This document shows, piece by piece, positions 26,046 to 34,989 of a stretch of DNA of 64,000 nt (the stretch's first letter is position 1; each line of letters starts with the position of its first letter). The translations under genes were made by a program, and so were the position numbers. Below the pieces are notes generated by a model. It was not told where the DNA came from. It made no database searches and saw only the letters and a list, made by a program, of their open reading frames with translations. Source of the stretch: Anaerocolumna jejuensis DSM 15929 (GTDB lineage: Bacteria > Bacillota > Clostridia > Lachnospirales > Lachnospiraceae); contig NZ_FRAC01000006.1 of the NCBI RefSeq assembly GCF_900142215.1, positions 434,001-498,000 of the forward strand. The letters are read 5' to 3'.

Positions 26046-27373
26046 TCAGGTACCTACAGAACTTAGATAAACGATGTTCTTTTTGCTTTTACTTTGTGTC
26101 TTGCAAGTTTCCTTATTAAAGGCTTTATTCGTATCATTTTCTAGCTCTTGGAACTTATCAAATCGTTCATGAATACTAGCAACCGAAACATCCAGTGTAT
26201 TGTCCAAAACTTTTTCCAGTTTGATCATCTCTTCCTGTGAATGTTCCTTTAGCACATGGGTATATAAATCCATAGTCATCTGTAAGGTGGCATGTCCCAA
26301 ATACTGTTGTACGGTCTTTGGTTTGATCCCTGCTTCAAAACATCTGGTCGCAAAGGTATGTCTGAAACAATGGGGACTGAAATATTCAATTTTCTCCAAC
26401 TCATCTCTGCATAGGTTTACGTTTTCCAATACTGCCTTAATGGCATCAGAATAAGTCTGAGTATTGATTGGTGTTCCAAATTTAGTAGTGAATAAGAGTT
26501 CCTCAAATCCTGTAATAGGCTTGGCCACGGTTCTTCCCATAACAACATTTCGTTGCATGAGTTGCTTTTTTAACGCCAGTGCACATTGCTGATTCATTGG
26601 AATATCTCTTTTGCTTGATTTGGTCTTAGGATTACCAAAATGATAGCTCTTCTTTTCTTCTCCTTCAAATGTCTGATAGACGAGGGTTTTTTTTACACGG
26701 ATCAAAGAATCTTTGAAATCCACATCCTTTAAGGTTAACGCACATACCTCTCCAGGTCTTAAACCTGTAGATACGGCAACAACAAAAAGGTTGTCATAAA
26801 AGGTCTCCCCTTGGAACACTCGAAAAAACTTGCCTGTTCTTCTGGCGTGAGTACTCTTGGTTCTTTCTTATCATGTGCACCCAGTTTAATTCCTTTTGCT
26901 GGATTCTTGTAAATCATGTCGTTAATCATAGCTTTATCAAACATATCCTGAAGCAAGATTCGAACTTTGTTTCGACTCTCAAACTGTAACCCTTTTGCAT
27001 CCATCTTTTTTAGGAGCTGTAAAATCTGTAATTGTGTAATGTCCAGCAGTTTCATTTTTCCCAGAACTGGTGAAATGTGCATTCGATAGATTTCCATATA
27101 ACGTCGTTTGGTATTGGCACAAATGGTATTTTCCTTATAGTGCTCCATCCAAGTCTTAAACCATTTATCTAAGGTAATTGATGTTTTACACAGATTCATA
27201 TGATTGGTATCTTCATAGATTGCTGTGTTTAATAACGTTTTCAATTCCTTTAGATCATGACTTTTTACTTCCTGCCGCTGTCCAAATCGATTGGTAAATC
27301 GACCAACGTATCTTCCATCTTTTCTCTGCATAATTCCTGTGCCCAGTTCCTTGCCATTTAAATCTTTTCCCAT
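26046..27373 (-). pseudogene. int: Tyrosine integrase, disrupted by a one-base frameshift
   Basis: The 5' part (to FFECSKG) and the 3' part (from ETFYDNLFVVAVSTGLRPGEV) together match the intact integrase at 31652-32953 from end to end. The frame is lost at a run of four C at 26807-26810, where one more base would restore it. The catalytic residues (Arg in GLRPGE, HCFRH, LGHA, LYTH tyrosine) are all in the second part. The start is the ATG at 27373 with AAAGGA upstream. It would integrate and excise the 5.6-kb element. It could be a true inactivation, a sequencing error in a homopolymer, or a programmed shift. Confidence 0.85.
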
Positions 27374-27576
27374 ATACAGGTTCCTTTCATAAATGAAAAA
27401 ACCTGCGTTACAGGAATCGTAAGTACATAGCAATGTATGGACTTATTATACTATAAAACAGGCTGCTTGGTGTGTATAATTATTTTTTTATTTGTAATTG
27501 TGATCTGGTTGCTTAATTTAACAGACACCGTCTGTTGATTTATCGTTTCATAAATTCTTATAAAATTCTTCATAGG

Positions 27577-27765
27577 CTAATTCCCACTGGTCCGGTCAAG
27601 CCACTGGTCTAATTTCTTCTTATTGGCGTAGTAACGATTGCCAATCTTGAACGTAAATGTACTTGATGGGGCTTTCAGCAATTCTCTTGCTTTGGTTTTG
27701 CCTATACCTAGATATGAACAGAACTCTTCTAGGTTGAGTAGGGCTTTTTCGGTTTGTTGGTTCAT
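27577..27765 (-). CDS. xis: Excisionase, Xis-like MerR/HTH_17 protein
   Basis: A 62-residue basic helix-turn-helix protein (LEEFCSYLGIGKTKARELL) ending in KLDQWLD, typical of Tn916-type excisionases that bend DNA and direct the integrase to excision. It lies just upstream of the integrase in the same orientation. It has a close paralog in the same place beside the second integrase. Confidence 0.85.
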   Translation of the reverse strand: MNQQTEKALLNLEEFCSYLGIGKTKARELLKAPSSTFTFKIGNRYYANKKKLDQWLDRTSGN

Positions 27766-27794
27766 GGGAGTCCTCCTTGTGTAAAATGGGATAA

Positions 27795-27826
27795 AAAAAT
27801 AGCCCCTAAGTAGAGGGCTATTTTTG
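27795..27826 (-). terminator. Intrinsic terminator after the 236-residue gene
   Basis: On the minus strand AAAATAGCCC pairs with GGGCTATTTT and is followed by more T. It lies about 60 bases behind the stop of the 236-residue gene. Confidence 0.75.
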
Positions 27827-27885
27827 TTTAAATCATAGTATTAAAATGTATAAGTACTTACTATTATTACATATTCTGAGGTTAC

Positions 27886-28596
27886 TCAAATATTATATTT
27901 TTTCTTAAGTTGTTTATGCCTCTTCACTATAAGTTCTTTTGCAGTCAGAAAATAAGTTTTCCAATCGTCATCTGAAGCATCACACAAATTTATTGATCCA
28001 TATTGCCAATACTCTTTTATTTTGGTGTATTGTACATCTTGAAAGAACATTTCAAAACAATTATCTTCAACAAATTTTACCCACTTATCTATATCATGAT
28101 ACTGTTTTTTTAAATCTTCCAACTTGGAATTCCATCCATCCAATGGTCCTAACTTATTTGTTCTTGCTACTGAAGTAAGATTTCCCTCTGAATAAATCAC
28201 ACATAAAAAGGCAAGTAATTCTTTAACCACATTGTCTGATAATACAGTTGAACTTCCATGTCTTAAAATCGATAGTTCTTCTGTTAGTATTGAAATATCG
28301 TTCTTTGCTGGTATTATTTCAATCAATTCGGCGGTTCTATGATCTCGATTACCGTCCTTTGTACGAAATAAAAACCACTTTAATGGTAGCCACCATCCAG
28401 TCATTATGTCTGGTGCAATATCATTTTCTGCCTCGTTAATAACTTTTGAAAAAAAGTTTTTAGCAAAATCACTTCGTTCAATATGTAGATTATATATTTG
28501 ATAAAATCGAAGCGAATTATATAGCATTTTATTTTTATTCCAATTATTCACCAGTTCATAATAATCACGTGAGATTAAATATCTTAAATCATTCAT
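27886..28596 (-). CDS. Unknown cargo protein (236 aa)
   Basis: I do not recognise this soluble, charged 236-residue protein. It shows no signal peptide, no membrane segment and no clear catalytic motif, only alternating helical and aromatic-rich segments and a lysine-rich C-terminus. It has a GGAGATAGG site before the ATG and its own terminator. It is one of two cargo genes of the 5.6-kb integrative element, next to a candidate HEPN ribonuclease. A shared role such as partner or antitoxin is possible, but a 300-base gap separates the two genes. Confidence 0.7.
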   Translation of the reverse strand: MNDLRYLISRDYYELVNNWNKNKMLYNSLRFYQIYNLHIERSDFAKNFFSKVINEAENDIAPDIMTGWWLPLKWFLFRTKDGNRDHRTAELIEIIPAKNDISILTEELSILRHGSSTVLSDNVVKELLAFLCVIYSEGNLTSVARTNKLGPLDGWNSKLEDLKKQYHDIDKWVKFVEDNCFEMFFQDVQYTKIKEYWQYGSINLCDASDDDWKTYFLTAKELIVKRHKQLKKKYNI

Positions 28597-28895
28597 AATT
28601 CATCCTATCTCCATTTTTACCTACCACAATCACTCAAGTTGAAGGCATAAAAAAATATACTAATCAATCTAAATCTCAGAAAATGAGCACATTCTTCCTC
28701 TGATTTAGATATTGCTCCAGTAAACAAATATACCTTAATCAATGTTATCAAACTCCATAAATCGCCTACAAATTCACTATTTTACAAGGGATTCCACGTA
28801 TTTTTCAAAATAAATTATTTACTATCTGTAGGAAAACTCATAGCAAAACAGATTAAGTTATTACAACCTATTCCTAGCGATTTACATATTTGGGA

Positions 28896-30347
28896 TTACT
28901 CCTTTCTTTGCATCAATAATACATCCGTTTGGCCTGGAATTCCGGTATAAAGAGCCTTTTGATTCAAGAAACATTTAAGGTCGCATAATAATATTTTAAT
29001 TACATCATTCCTCTTATTAAATGAATCTGTAAAAACAACTAAAACCTCACCGCTCTTTGTAACTTCGCAATTAATATTCCCGTGCATTAATGAATTACGA
29101 ACTCGTTCAATTACATACTTCTGTTTAGCACTATCAATTATATTATTATCATCAATATATTTTTTTAATAACTCCGTATTGAACAAAAATTTGGACACAT
29201 CTATCAAAGAGTAATCTATCTTCTCATAATCATCATCTTCTGTTCTCAAGGCAAAGTTCATTATTTTTAAATAGGAAAATCCTATTTCAAAAGAAATAGT
29301 AGCTGTTTCATCTTCTTTTAGTTCCCTAATTTGTCCTTCGAATTGAGGGCATAATTCTTCAATTTGTTTTTTTGTATAATTACCAGAGTTCTTAACAATT
29401 GAATACTCATACAATACATTATTCAACTGTCCAACATGAATCAAAAAATTGGATAACTCCGTTTCAAAATCTAGAAATGTTTTTAAACCATAGTAATACT
29501 TATCATTTGTGTCAAAATTGTATTTTTTTGCACAGATATTATAATGTTTAATATTAATCTTCTCGGCAATTTCACTTTCTTTAATTTCATACTTCGCTTC
29601 ATTTTTATAGATATATTGTACTATATCAACCTTGCTATCACTAAATTGTTTTATTAATTCCGAAATAACATTTGATGAATAGCCATCAAACTTTTGATTT
29701 TTATTTTTCTTTGCCACTATTTCATAAAACCTAAAATTCAAAGTTTTTCTATTATTTTTTAACGAATATTTCATAAAAAAGCAAGTTTTAAAGGGCATCC
29801 CAAAACTATAATTACTAAAAAAACCTTTTACAAACTCGTGCAGCATAGGTTCAAATACAATACCTTCATCCTTTTTTACTCCTTTATCTTTATTATATAA
29901 CATAAAACTTATCATCAAACCACTCTCTTGAGACATAAAGTTTCCATACTGCATATGCGCAAATGAAAGTCGAATCGTTGCTACCTGATCCCATGCTCCT
30001 TTGTTTTTTCCTTCTGTCGAAAAAAATAAACATGGTTTTTTCACCTCTGAAAACATCGGATTACTTCTTATAAATGATAAGTAATATTTTAATTGTTGAT
30101 CATTTTCAACCAATTTAAAGAATTCAGCATAACTATATTCATCTTTCTTATACTTATTCAGTTTTTCCTTATTTAGTAATAACAAACAACTATCTATAAA
30201 AACCCTAAATCTTCCATAATCAAAAGCTGTAAAATAAAATTTGTCGTTTCGAAATTTATCAATAACTTCATCAATTCTAATTCCGTCAGAATAGAGTTTT
30301 TCATATTCATTAATCAATAAAACATTATTATTCAAATAATTATTCAT
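28896..30347 (-). CDS. Candidate HEPN-domain ribonuclease, mobile-element cargo
   Basis: A 483-residue soluble, AT-rich-coded protein with no recognisable N-terminal domain. Near the C-terminus it carries RNSLMHG (R417-G423), the R-x4-H motif with Asn after Arg. This is the catalytic signature of HEPN RNases in Abi and toxin systems (the pEK499_p136-like HEPN group often shows RNSLxHGN). If right, it would cut RNA upon a trigger and act as an abortive-infection or toxin effector. The upstream region lies next to an array of phased dyads. It starts at an ATG with AGGAG seven bases away. Confidence 0.7.
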   Translation of the reverse strand: MNNYLNNNVLLINEYEKLYSDGIRIDEVIDKFRNDKFYFTAFDYGRFRVFIDSCLLLLNKEKLNKYKKDEYSYAEFFKLVENDQQLKYYLSFIRSNPMFSEVKKPCLFFSTEGKNKGAWDQVATIRLSFAHMQYGNFMSQESGLMISFMLYNKDKGVKKDEGIVFEPMLHEFVKGFFSNYSFGMPFKTCFFMKYSLKNNRKTLNFRFYEIVAKKNKNQKFDGYSSNVISELIKQFSDSKVDIVQYIYKNEAKYEIKESEIAEKINIKHYNICAKKYNFDTNDKYYYGLKTFLDFETELSNFLIHVGQLNNVLYEYSIVKNSGNYTKKQIEELCPQFEGQIRELKEDETATISFEIGFSYLKIMNFALRTEDDDYEKIDYSLIDVSKFLFNTELLKKYIDDNNIIDSAKQKYVIERVRNSLMHGNINCEVTKSGEVLVVFTDSFNKRNDVIKILLCDLKCFLNQKALYTGIPGQTDVLLMQRKE

Positions 30348-30425
30348 TCCAAGCTCCTACCACTTTTAATATTTGTTAATACCAATTATAACATTATATT
30401 CAAAAAAAACTACATTCTATTATGT

Positions 30426-30636
30426 GATATCAAAATTTGCCATCAAAATCGTCCTGTGTTAGCATTTTGTGCACTCATATCTCAAAATGTTAGCAAAAAA
30501 TGCACTCACTTCAACTTCCTTATCCAGGTCAATATAGTTCCCTCAAAAAAGTGATAGCAGAAAGTGCACTTATAATTTCCCTGTGATAGCATTTTGTACA
30601 CTCACTTTCCAAAATGATAGCAAAAAGTGCTATCAC
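30426..30636. repeat. Phased array of six dyad sites (iteron- or operator-like)
   Basis: The consensus GATAGCA-N5-TGCTATC occurs at 30426, 30458, 30489, 30553, 30585 and 30616, most copies degenerate in the right half (TGCACTC). The start-to-start distances are 31-32 bases, with one gap of 64. This equals three helical turns per step. The last copy is a perfect dyad. Such an array can be a replication origin, a partition site or a cooperative operator. Confidence 0.75.
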
Positions 30637-30673
30637 TACAATATTTCAGGGGTTTTAGGGGATTTTTCCCTAA

Positions 30674-30716
30674 CTAGATGCATCAAAGACTGGAGCAGTC
30701 GCTGATGCGTATCTAG
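30674..30716. other. Two-tier hairpin, possible oriT or single-strand origin
   Basis: Outer arms CTAGATGCATCA and TGATGCGTATCTAG pair except for a two-base bulge. Inside, GACTG-gag-CAGTC forms a second stem. There is no T-run, so it is unlikely to be a terminator. It sits 38 bases after the dyad array, which suits an origin or transfer site of the small element. Confidence 0.5.
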
Positions 30717-30825
30717 CCATTGACCACGTGAACTTCTTTGAAAGTGTTCCCTTCTCTTCTCCCAAAACATACAAAAGAATTTTCGTCAAATTCCAATCAG
30801 CACAATTCCTTTTCATAAAGCGTAA

Positions 30826-31068
30826 TCACCACACACTATTATCATCCATTGCGTCTACCCACACCTGCATTTCTACACCCAACGCCAGCCTCATATATTC
30901 TAGTGGATCATCAATCGGCATTGCATCCAGCTTCCTCTGTGAATTCATAGTTGTCTTAACTACATCTTCCCATTTCCCACAATCCAGCCTTAATACATAT
31001 CCTGCTTCAAATACCGTAACATCAATACAATTTTTCTGTTTATTATACCTTGCGTATATTCCATTCAT
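30826..31068 (-). CDS. DUF6061-like small protein
   Basis: An 80-residue protein starting at the ATG at 31068, which has GGAGAAAGG upstream. A longer frame to 31125 lacks a ribosome site. The C-terminal segment IDDPLEYMRLALG resembles small DUF6061-type proteins that I recall from Lachnospiraceae genomes and mobile elements. No function is known. It lies near the right end of the 5.6-kb element. Confidence 0.6.
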   Translation of the reverse strand: MNGIYARYNKQKNCIDVTVFEAGYVLRLDCGKWEDVVKTTMNSQRKLDAMPIDDPLEYMRLALGVEMQVWVDAMDDNSVW

Positions 31069-31152
31069 AATAATCATCCTTTCTCCTACTAAATCAAATA
31101 CACAATCAAAATTCCAATCCTTCATCTACAGATAAAAAGAAAACATAATAAA

Positions 31153-31493
31153 AACAAAAAGCAGCATGCTAAAGTCACCTTCACAGACAACTTCAATACA
31201 CACTGCTTTCTCATGCATTCCATGCACCGATTCCCATCTCACAGATTATCTTCTGCAATCTATTTTCATCGTTACAATTCATTTAATCATTACACATTAC
31301 AGCCAAAAGACCTGACACCATTTGTCATTCAAAACCCAAGTAGCACCACTCTGATTTGACACCTTTTTCACCCGTTTTGACTCCAATTTTGACACCTTTT
31401 GACTCCAATTTCACCCCAAAACCTACGATATTTTACGATAAGAAAATACACTTCCAAATCACTCAAAACCGCCTAGAATCTAGCATTTTCAAG
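31153..31493. repeat. Element end homologous to 25497-25857
   Basis: Similar in order and sequence to the stretch left of repeat B. It contains TGACACC at 31313, 31357 and 31390. It is read as the right end of the 5.6-kb element. No gene is seen here. Confidence 0.7.
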
Positions 31494-31545
31494 GCATTTC
31501 TTAAAGTTCGTAAGGCGTTACCTGATAAACATAATAAAACTATCA
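31494..31545. repeat. Attachment-site-like direct repeat C
   Basis: It shares ACCTGATAAACATAATAA with repeats A and B apart from one base. The minus strand reads YYVYQVTPYEL-stop. It lies 107 bases from the end of the intact integrase gene and is the junction between the 5.6-kb and the large element. Confidence 0.7.
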
Positions 31546-31602
31546 AGTTGTACCGATTAGCTTTTAACTTTCCTTTATTTATCAAGGTTTTTAGCACTCG
31601 TC

Positions 31603-31640
31603 TGACACCAATTAACTAAGTCTGACACCAACCTGACACC
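31603..31640. promoter_or_regulatory. Three CTGACACCAA repeats, probable integrase arm sites
   Basis: TGACACC occurs at 31603, 31623 and 31634 in the same orientation, between att repeat C and the integrase stop codon. Further copies flank att repeats B and C on the other side. The arrangement resembles arm-type binding sites of Tn916/lambda-type integrases. Confidence 0.6.
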
Positions 31641-31651
31641 AATATAGTTTA

Positions 31652-32953
31652 TCACCTTGCAGCCTTAAAGTAAACAACATTATCTTTCATCGAATTGTCG
31701 GATACTTCCTTTGTTTCTTCTGCATCTACCAAGTCCTCACATTCACTCTCATATAGGTCAGCAGTGTCATTAAATGTTTCATCCATTATGTTACTTAATT
31801 TTTCCATTTCTTTGACTGAATGGTCCTCAAATAAATGAGTATATAAATCCATCGTCATTTTTAGTGAAGCATGACCCAAATAAGCTTGTACTGTTTTAGG
31901 TTTTACCCCAGCTTCAAAACATCTTGTAGCAAATGTGTGTCTGAAACAATGCCCTGAGAAATGTGTAATTTGCTCTAACGTGTCCCTTGTAAGATTAATC
32001 TCCTCCAAAACTTTATCTATGGCATCTGAGTATATCTGCGAGTTTATTGGAGTCCCCCACCTTGTTGTAAATATCAAATTTTCAAAACCTTTAACAGGTT
32101 TAGCAGTTGACCTAGAATTAATGACACTACGCTGTGCCATTTGTCTTTTTAACGCTTGTATACACCTTTCGGTCATTGGTACTTTGCGATAACTACTCTT
32201 TGTTTTTGGTGGGTCAAAATGAAACTCTTTCTGTTCATCGCCTTCTAATTTTTGATACAACAGAGTTTTATTAACATCAATAGTCTTAGCTTTAAAATCA
32301 ATGTCATCTGGAGTTAACCCACAAACCTCACCGGGTCTTAACCCTGTTGATACTGCAACAATAAAAAGGTTATCATAAAATGTACCCTTGCAACATTCAA
32401 AGAAAATATTCTGCTCTTCTTGTGTCAATGCTCTTGGTTCTGGAGTTTTCCCCTTGTCAAGGTCAATGCCGCGTGCTGGATTTTTATTAGCTAAATCACT
32501 TCTCATAGCTTTATCATACATATCCAACATTAAAATTCTGACCTTATTTTTTGTTTCATAAAGATAACCATTATCAGCAAGGTTTTTAATTAAATCTAAG
32601 ATGTGTATCTGTTTGATATCTTTAAGCTTGCGATTACCTAATGTGGGTTCTATGTGTTTATTAAAGACAGTATTATAATGTCTCCTAGTATTAGCACATA
32701 TAACATCATCACCTTTATACAATCTCATCCAAGTTTGATACCATTCTGATAGTATTGTATTTTCTTCAGCAACGTTCAATTTTAACTCATTTTCGGCAAC
32801 TGCTTTTTTATACTGTTCTTTTACTTTCGATAAATCAAAATCCTTAAATTCAGGTCTCTTTCCAAACCTATCTGTAAATCTTGCAACATATCTACCATCT
32901 TTTCTTTGGCAGATACCGTCACCTAATTCTTTACCTTTTAAATCCTTACCCAT
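31652..32953 (-). CDS. int: Tyrosine integrase, Tn916-like family
   Basis: An intact 433-residue site-specific recombinase. An N-terminal AT-hook-like/arm-binding part (MGKDLKGKELGDGICQRKDGRYVARF) and a SAM-like core-binding domain precede the catalytic domain. It has R206, H335-x2-R338, H361 and the nucleophile Y371. It integrates and excises the large element at repeat C. The sequence is closely related to the frameshifted integrase at 26046-27373. The ATG has GGAGGG upstream, and an excisionase gene precedes it. Confidence 0.95.
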   Translation of the reverse strand: MGKDLKGKELGDGICQRKDGRYVARFTDRFGKRPEFKDFDLSKVKEQYKKAVAENELKLNVAEENTILSEWYQTWMRLYKGDDVICANTRRHYNTVFNKHIEPTLGNRKLKDIKQIHILDLIKNLADNGYLYETKNKVRILMLDMYDKAMRSDLANKNPARGIDLDKGKTPEPRALTQEEQNIFFECCKGTFYDNLFIVAVSTGLRPGEVCGLTPDDIDFKAKTIDVNKTLLYQKLEGDEQKEFHFDPPKTKSSYRKVPMTERCIQALKRQMAQRSVINSRSTAKPVKGFENLIFTTRWGTPINSQIYSDAIDKVLEEINLTRDTLEQITHFSGHCFRHTFATRCFEAGVKPKTVQAYLGHASLKMTMDLYTHLFEDHSVKEMEKLSNIMDETFNDTADLYESECEDLVDAEETKEVSDNSMKDNVVYFKAAR

Positions 32954-33068
32954 ACTGCTTTCCCTCCTTTTGAATGAAAAGGACTGCAGTATAGTGAAAA
33001 TCAGCTTGCATATTGATTATACTATACTGTTTGTCCTTTTCGCAATCAGCAATTCCAAGTTACACCAA

Positions 33069-33245
33069 CTAATTACCACTTATTCCGTCAAGCCATTTAT
33101 CCAATAGCCTTTTATTAGCATATAATCTATTACCCAACCTCACTGTATAAGGTGTTTTCGGTGCTTTTAACATCTTACGAGCCTGTGTTTTACCAATCCC
33201 CAAATAAGTACAAAATTCTTCTAAATCTAATAGAGCTTTATCCAT
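33069..33245 (-). CDS. xis: Excisionase, Xis-like (58 aa)
   Basis: A short frame translated from the sequence as MDKALLDLEEFCTYLGIG, then KTQARKMLKAPKT, ending KRLLDKWLDGISGN. It is clearly homologous to the 62-residue excisionase at 27577-27765, with the same helix-turn-helix and the same WLD tail. It lies 115 bases upstream of the intact integrase in the same direction. A GGGGGTAAG stretch precedes its ATG. Confidence 0.85.
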   Translation of the reverse strand: MDKALLDLEEFCTYLGIGKTQARKMLKAPKTPYTVRLGNRLYANKRLLDKWLDGISGN

Positions 33246-33424
33246 AAATCTTACCCCCCAATCGTTGTATTGCTATGACTAGCTATACTAATTGGTTATA
33301 ACTGCCGTGTTTTATGTCAAAAAGTATTATAACTGTTTGCAAATTAACAATATCTGTTATAAACAATTCTGTAATAGTTAATCTATTGCATAATCAGTGC
33401 ATTCTACAAAATATAAAATTGCAT

Positions 33425-33452
33425 AAAAAAAGTTATCAACCTACGTGATAAC
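33425..33452 (-). terminator. Intrinsic terminator of the 38.4-33.6 kb operon
   Basis: On the minus strand GTTATCA pairs with TGATAAC, followed by seven T. It lies about 140 bases after the stop of the 160-residue gene. The rest of 33246-33594 has no gene and must hold the xis/int promoter. Confidence 0.8.
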
Positions 33453-33594
33453 CTATACTAAACAAGATTTTATGATTTATACTTTATACAAGACACTGAT
33501 TACCCTTGGGGTTGATGCTGGATGTGCCTTTCAATAAACTTATTAAATCAAAACCTAAAATGTCATCACTAACTACTATACTTCATTAACCTTA

Positions 33595-34077
33595 TCATCT
33601 TTTATCTCTCGAACAACTTTCGAATGAAAACATATTCTCATCGCACTCAACGCAAACATATGGATAATCCAATTCATTTTCAAATGCCAATTCACAACCA
33701 CATCTAAAGCAAAATCTGTTAGTATGGTTTACCAATACAGAAGCATCAAAGTTGTTATAATGTCTAAATCTGTCATAGTCATTCTCTATTTTCATTATTG
33801 CCTCTTCATATTCTTCTGTTTCTGCATCTGTAAGTCCGGCAGGCTTAGTTATATTGCCACTTGTAATGGTATATTTTGAAGTATCTGTTACATCCCCACT
33901 TTCATAGATTGCTTTCATTATCAATCCAAGTTGTCTGCCTGTAAGAGCTTGCTTTAATTCCTCAGGTATAAAGCTTAATATCCTGTTTGTTGTATCACAG
34001 TCAAGTTTATAACCTAAGGTTTCAAGCATCCTCGTTCTCTTTGCACCTCTTGTACTTTTACCCTTTGTCTTAATCAT
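33595..34077 (-). CDS. Unknown protein with C-terminal zinc ribbon
   Basis: A 160-residue protein with a basic N-terminus (KTKGKSTRGAKRTR) and a C-terminal FCFRCGCELAF...YVCVECDENMF module. That gives two Cys pairs spaced as a zinc ribbon. A nucleic-acid-binding role is plausible but not shown. It is the last gene of the leftward operon of the large element, followed by the terminator at 33425. Confidence 0.7.
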   Translation of the reverse strand: MIKTKGKSTRGAKRTRMLETLGYKLDCDTTNRILSFIPEELKQALTGRQLGLIMKAIYESGDVTDTSKYTITSGNITKPAGLTDAETEEYEEAIMKIENDYDRFRHYNNFDASVLVNHTNRFCFRCGCELAFENELDYPYVCVECDENMFSFESCSRDKR

Positions 34078-34239
34078 TTAAGCCTCACTTCCTCACTTTC
34101 TCACTTGTTTTATTTTAATTAATCATTTCAATTAACGACACCAAATTAATTGGTGTGACTTAAATCTGTATACCCAAGATGTGATTATTACTTGATTGAT
34201 TGCTGACTGCACCTTTCTGGTTCATTCATAACTTTATTC

Positions 34240-34974
34240 TTAACTTGCCTGTGGTTTCGGGTTTGCGTAGCAACCTATACCTACGTCCTTATTGAGCAAT
34301 GTCTTTAGTGTGGTCAATGTAGTCCAGCACCCATTCTTAGCAATACTTGATGATGCATAGACATTTTTACAACTGCACCGCACATTAAACTCAATACTAT
34401 AATAATCACTACCAACTGCAAATAAATACTGAGGTATCGAATCCTTATCCTCTTTGTATCTGCGATTTGATGCTGATGAGGGGGCGGTCCAGAAGAAACT
34501 ATTTCTATAGTAATCACACCGTTCTGAGAAAGAAATTAATCTTTGCCTTAACTCACTATCAAGCCTGATTTCCTTTGGTTGCTTACCCTTTATAGGTTTC
34601 TGGCTGGTATCATACACATAAGCAATTAGATTTTCCTTTATAACTGTCTGCTTTATTGCTAGTGCATATGCTGATGTTGTACTGCCTGCATTTACTGTGA
34701 TTTCCTCAAAGGCTTCTGCCTTGGTATCTAACAGCAAAACTATGTATTGAGTCTTACCCGGCATAGCTTTGGGTTTAAAGTCCTTTAATTCCTCTGCATT
34801 TTCTACCCTTAGGTACTTTTTAGGTGGGATTACCTGTGAGCCGCCCTCCGGCTTATCTGCTATCATTCGAGCATACTTAATTACCTTGAAAGCTCCTGCA
34901 TCTGAATGAGTACCCAAATTGGTGTAAGCTACTACTTTTGTGCCATTTGGCTTATGTAAACTTGATTTATACAT
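34240..34974 (-). CDS. Unknown mobile-element protein (244 aa)
   Basis: I do not recognise this 244-residue soluble protein. It has a mixed alpha/beta composition, a cysteine pair near the C-terminus (RCSC) and no signal peptide. An AGGAGGAGG site precedes the ATG. It follows the 281-residue gene by 15 bases, so both are in one operon controlled from about 38.5 kb. Confidence 0.65.
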   Translation of the reverse strand: MYKSSLHKPNGTKVVAYTNLGTHSDAGAFKVIKYARMIADKPEGGSQVIPPKKYLRVENAEELKDFKPKAMPGKTQYIVLLLDTKAEAFEEITVNAGSTTSAYALAIKQTVIKENLIAYVYDTSQKPIKGKQPKEIRLDSELRQRLISFSERCDYYRNSFFWTAPSSASNRRYKEDKDSIPQYLFAVGSDYYSIEFNVRCSCKNVYASSSIAKNGCWTTLTTLKTLLNKDVGIGCYANPKPQAS

Positions 34975-34989
34975 ACTGTTCCTCCTCCT

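Noticed and set aside
30674..30716. Hairpin considered as an integron attC site
   Set aside because: No integron integrase, no other attC-like sites and no cassette structure nearby.
30728..31135. Plus-strand 135-codon frame
   Set aside because: The opposite strand carries a frame with a good ribosome site and a DUF6061-like segment, which is the better gene.
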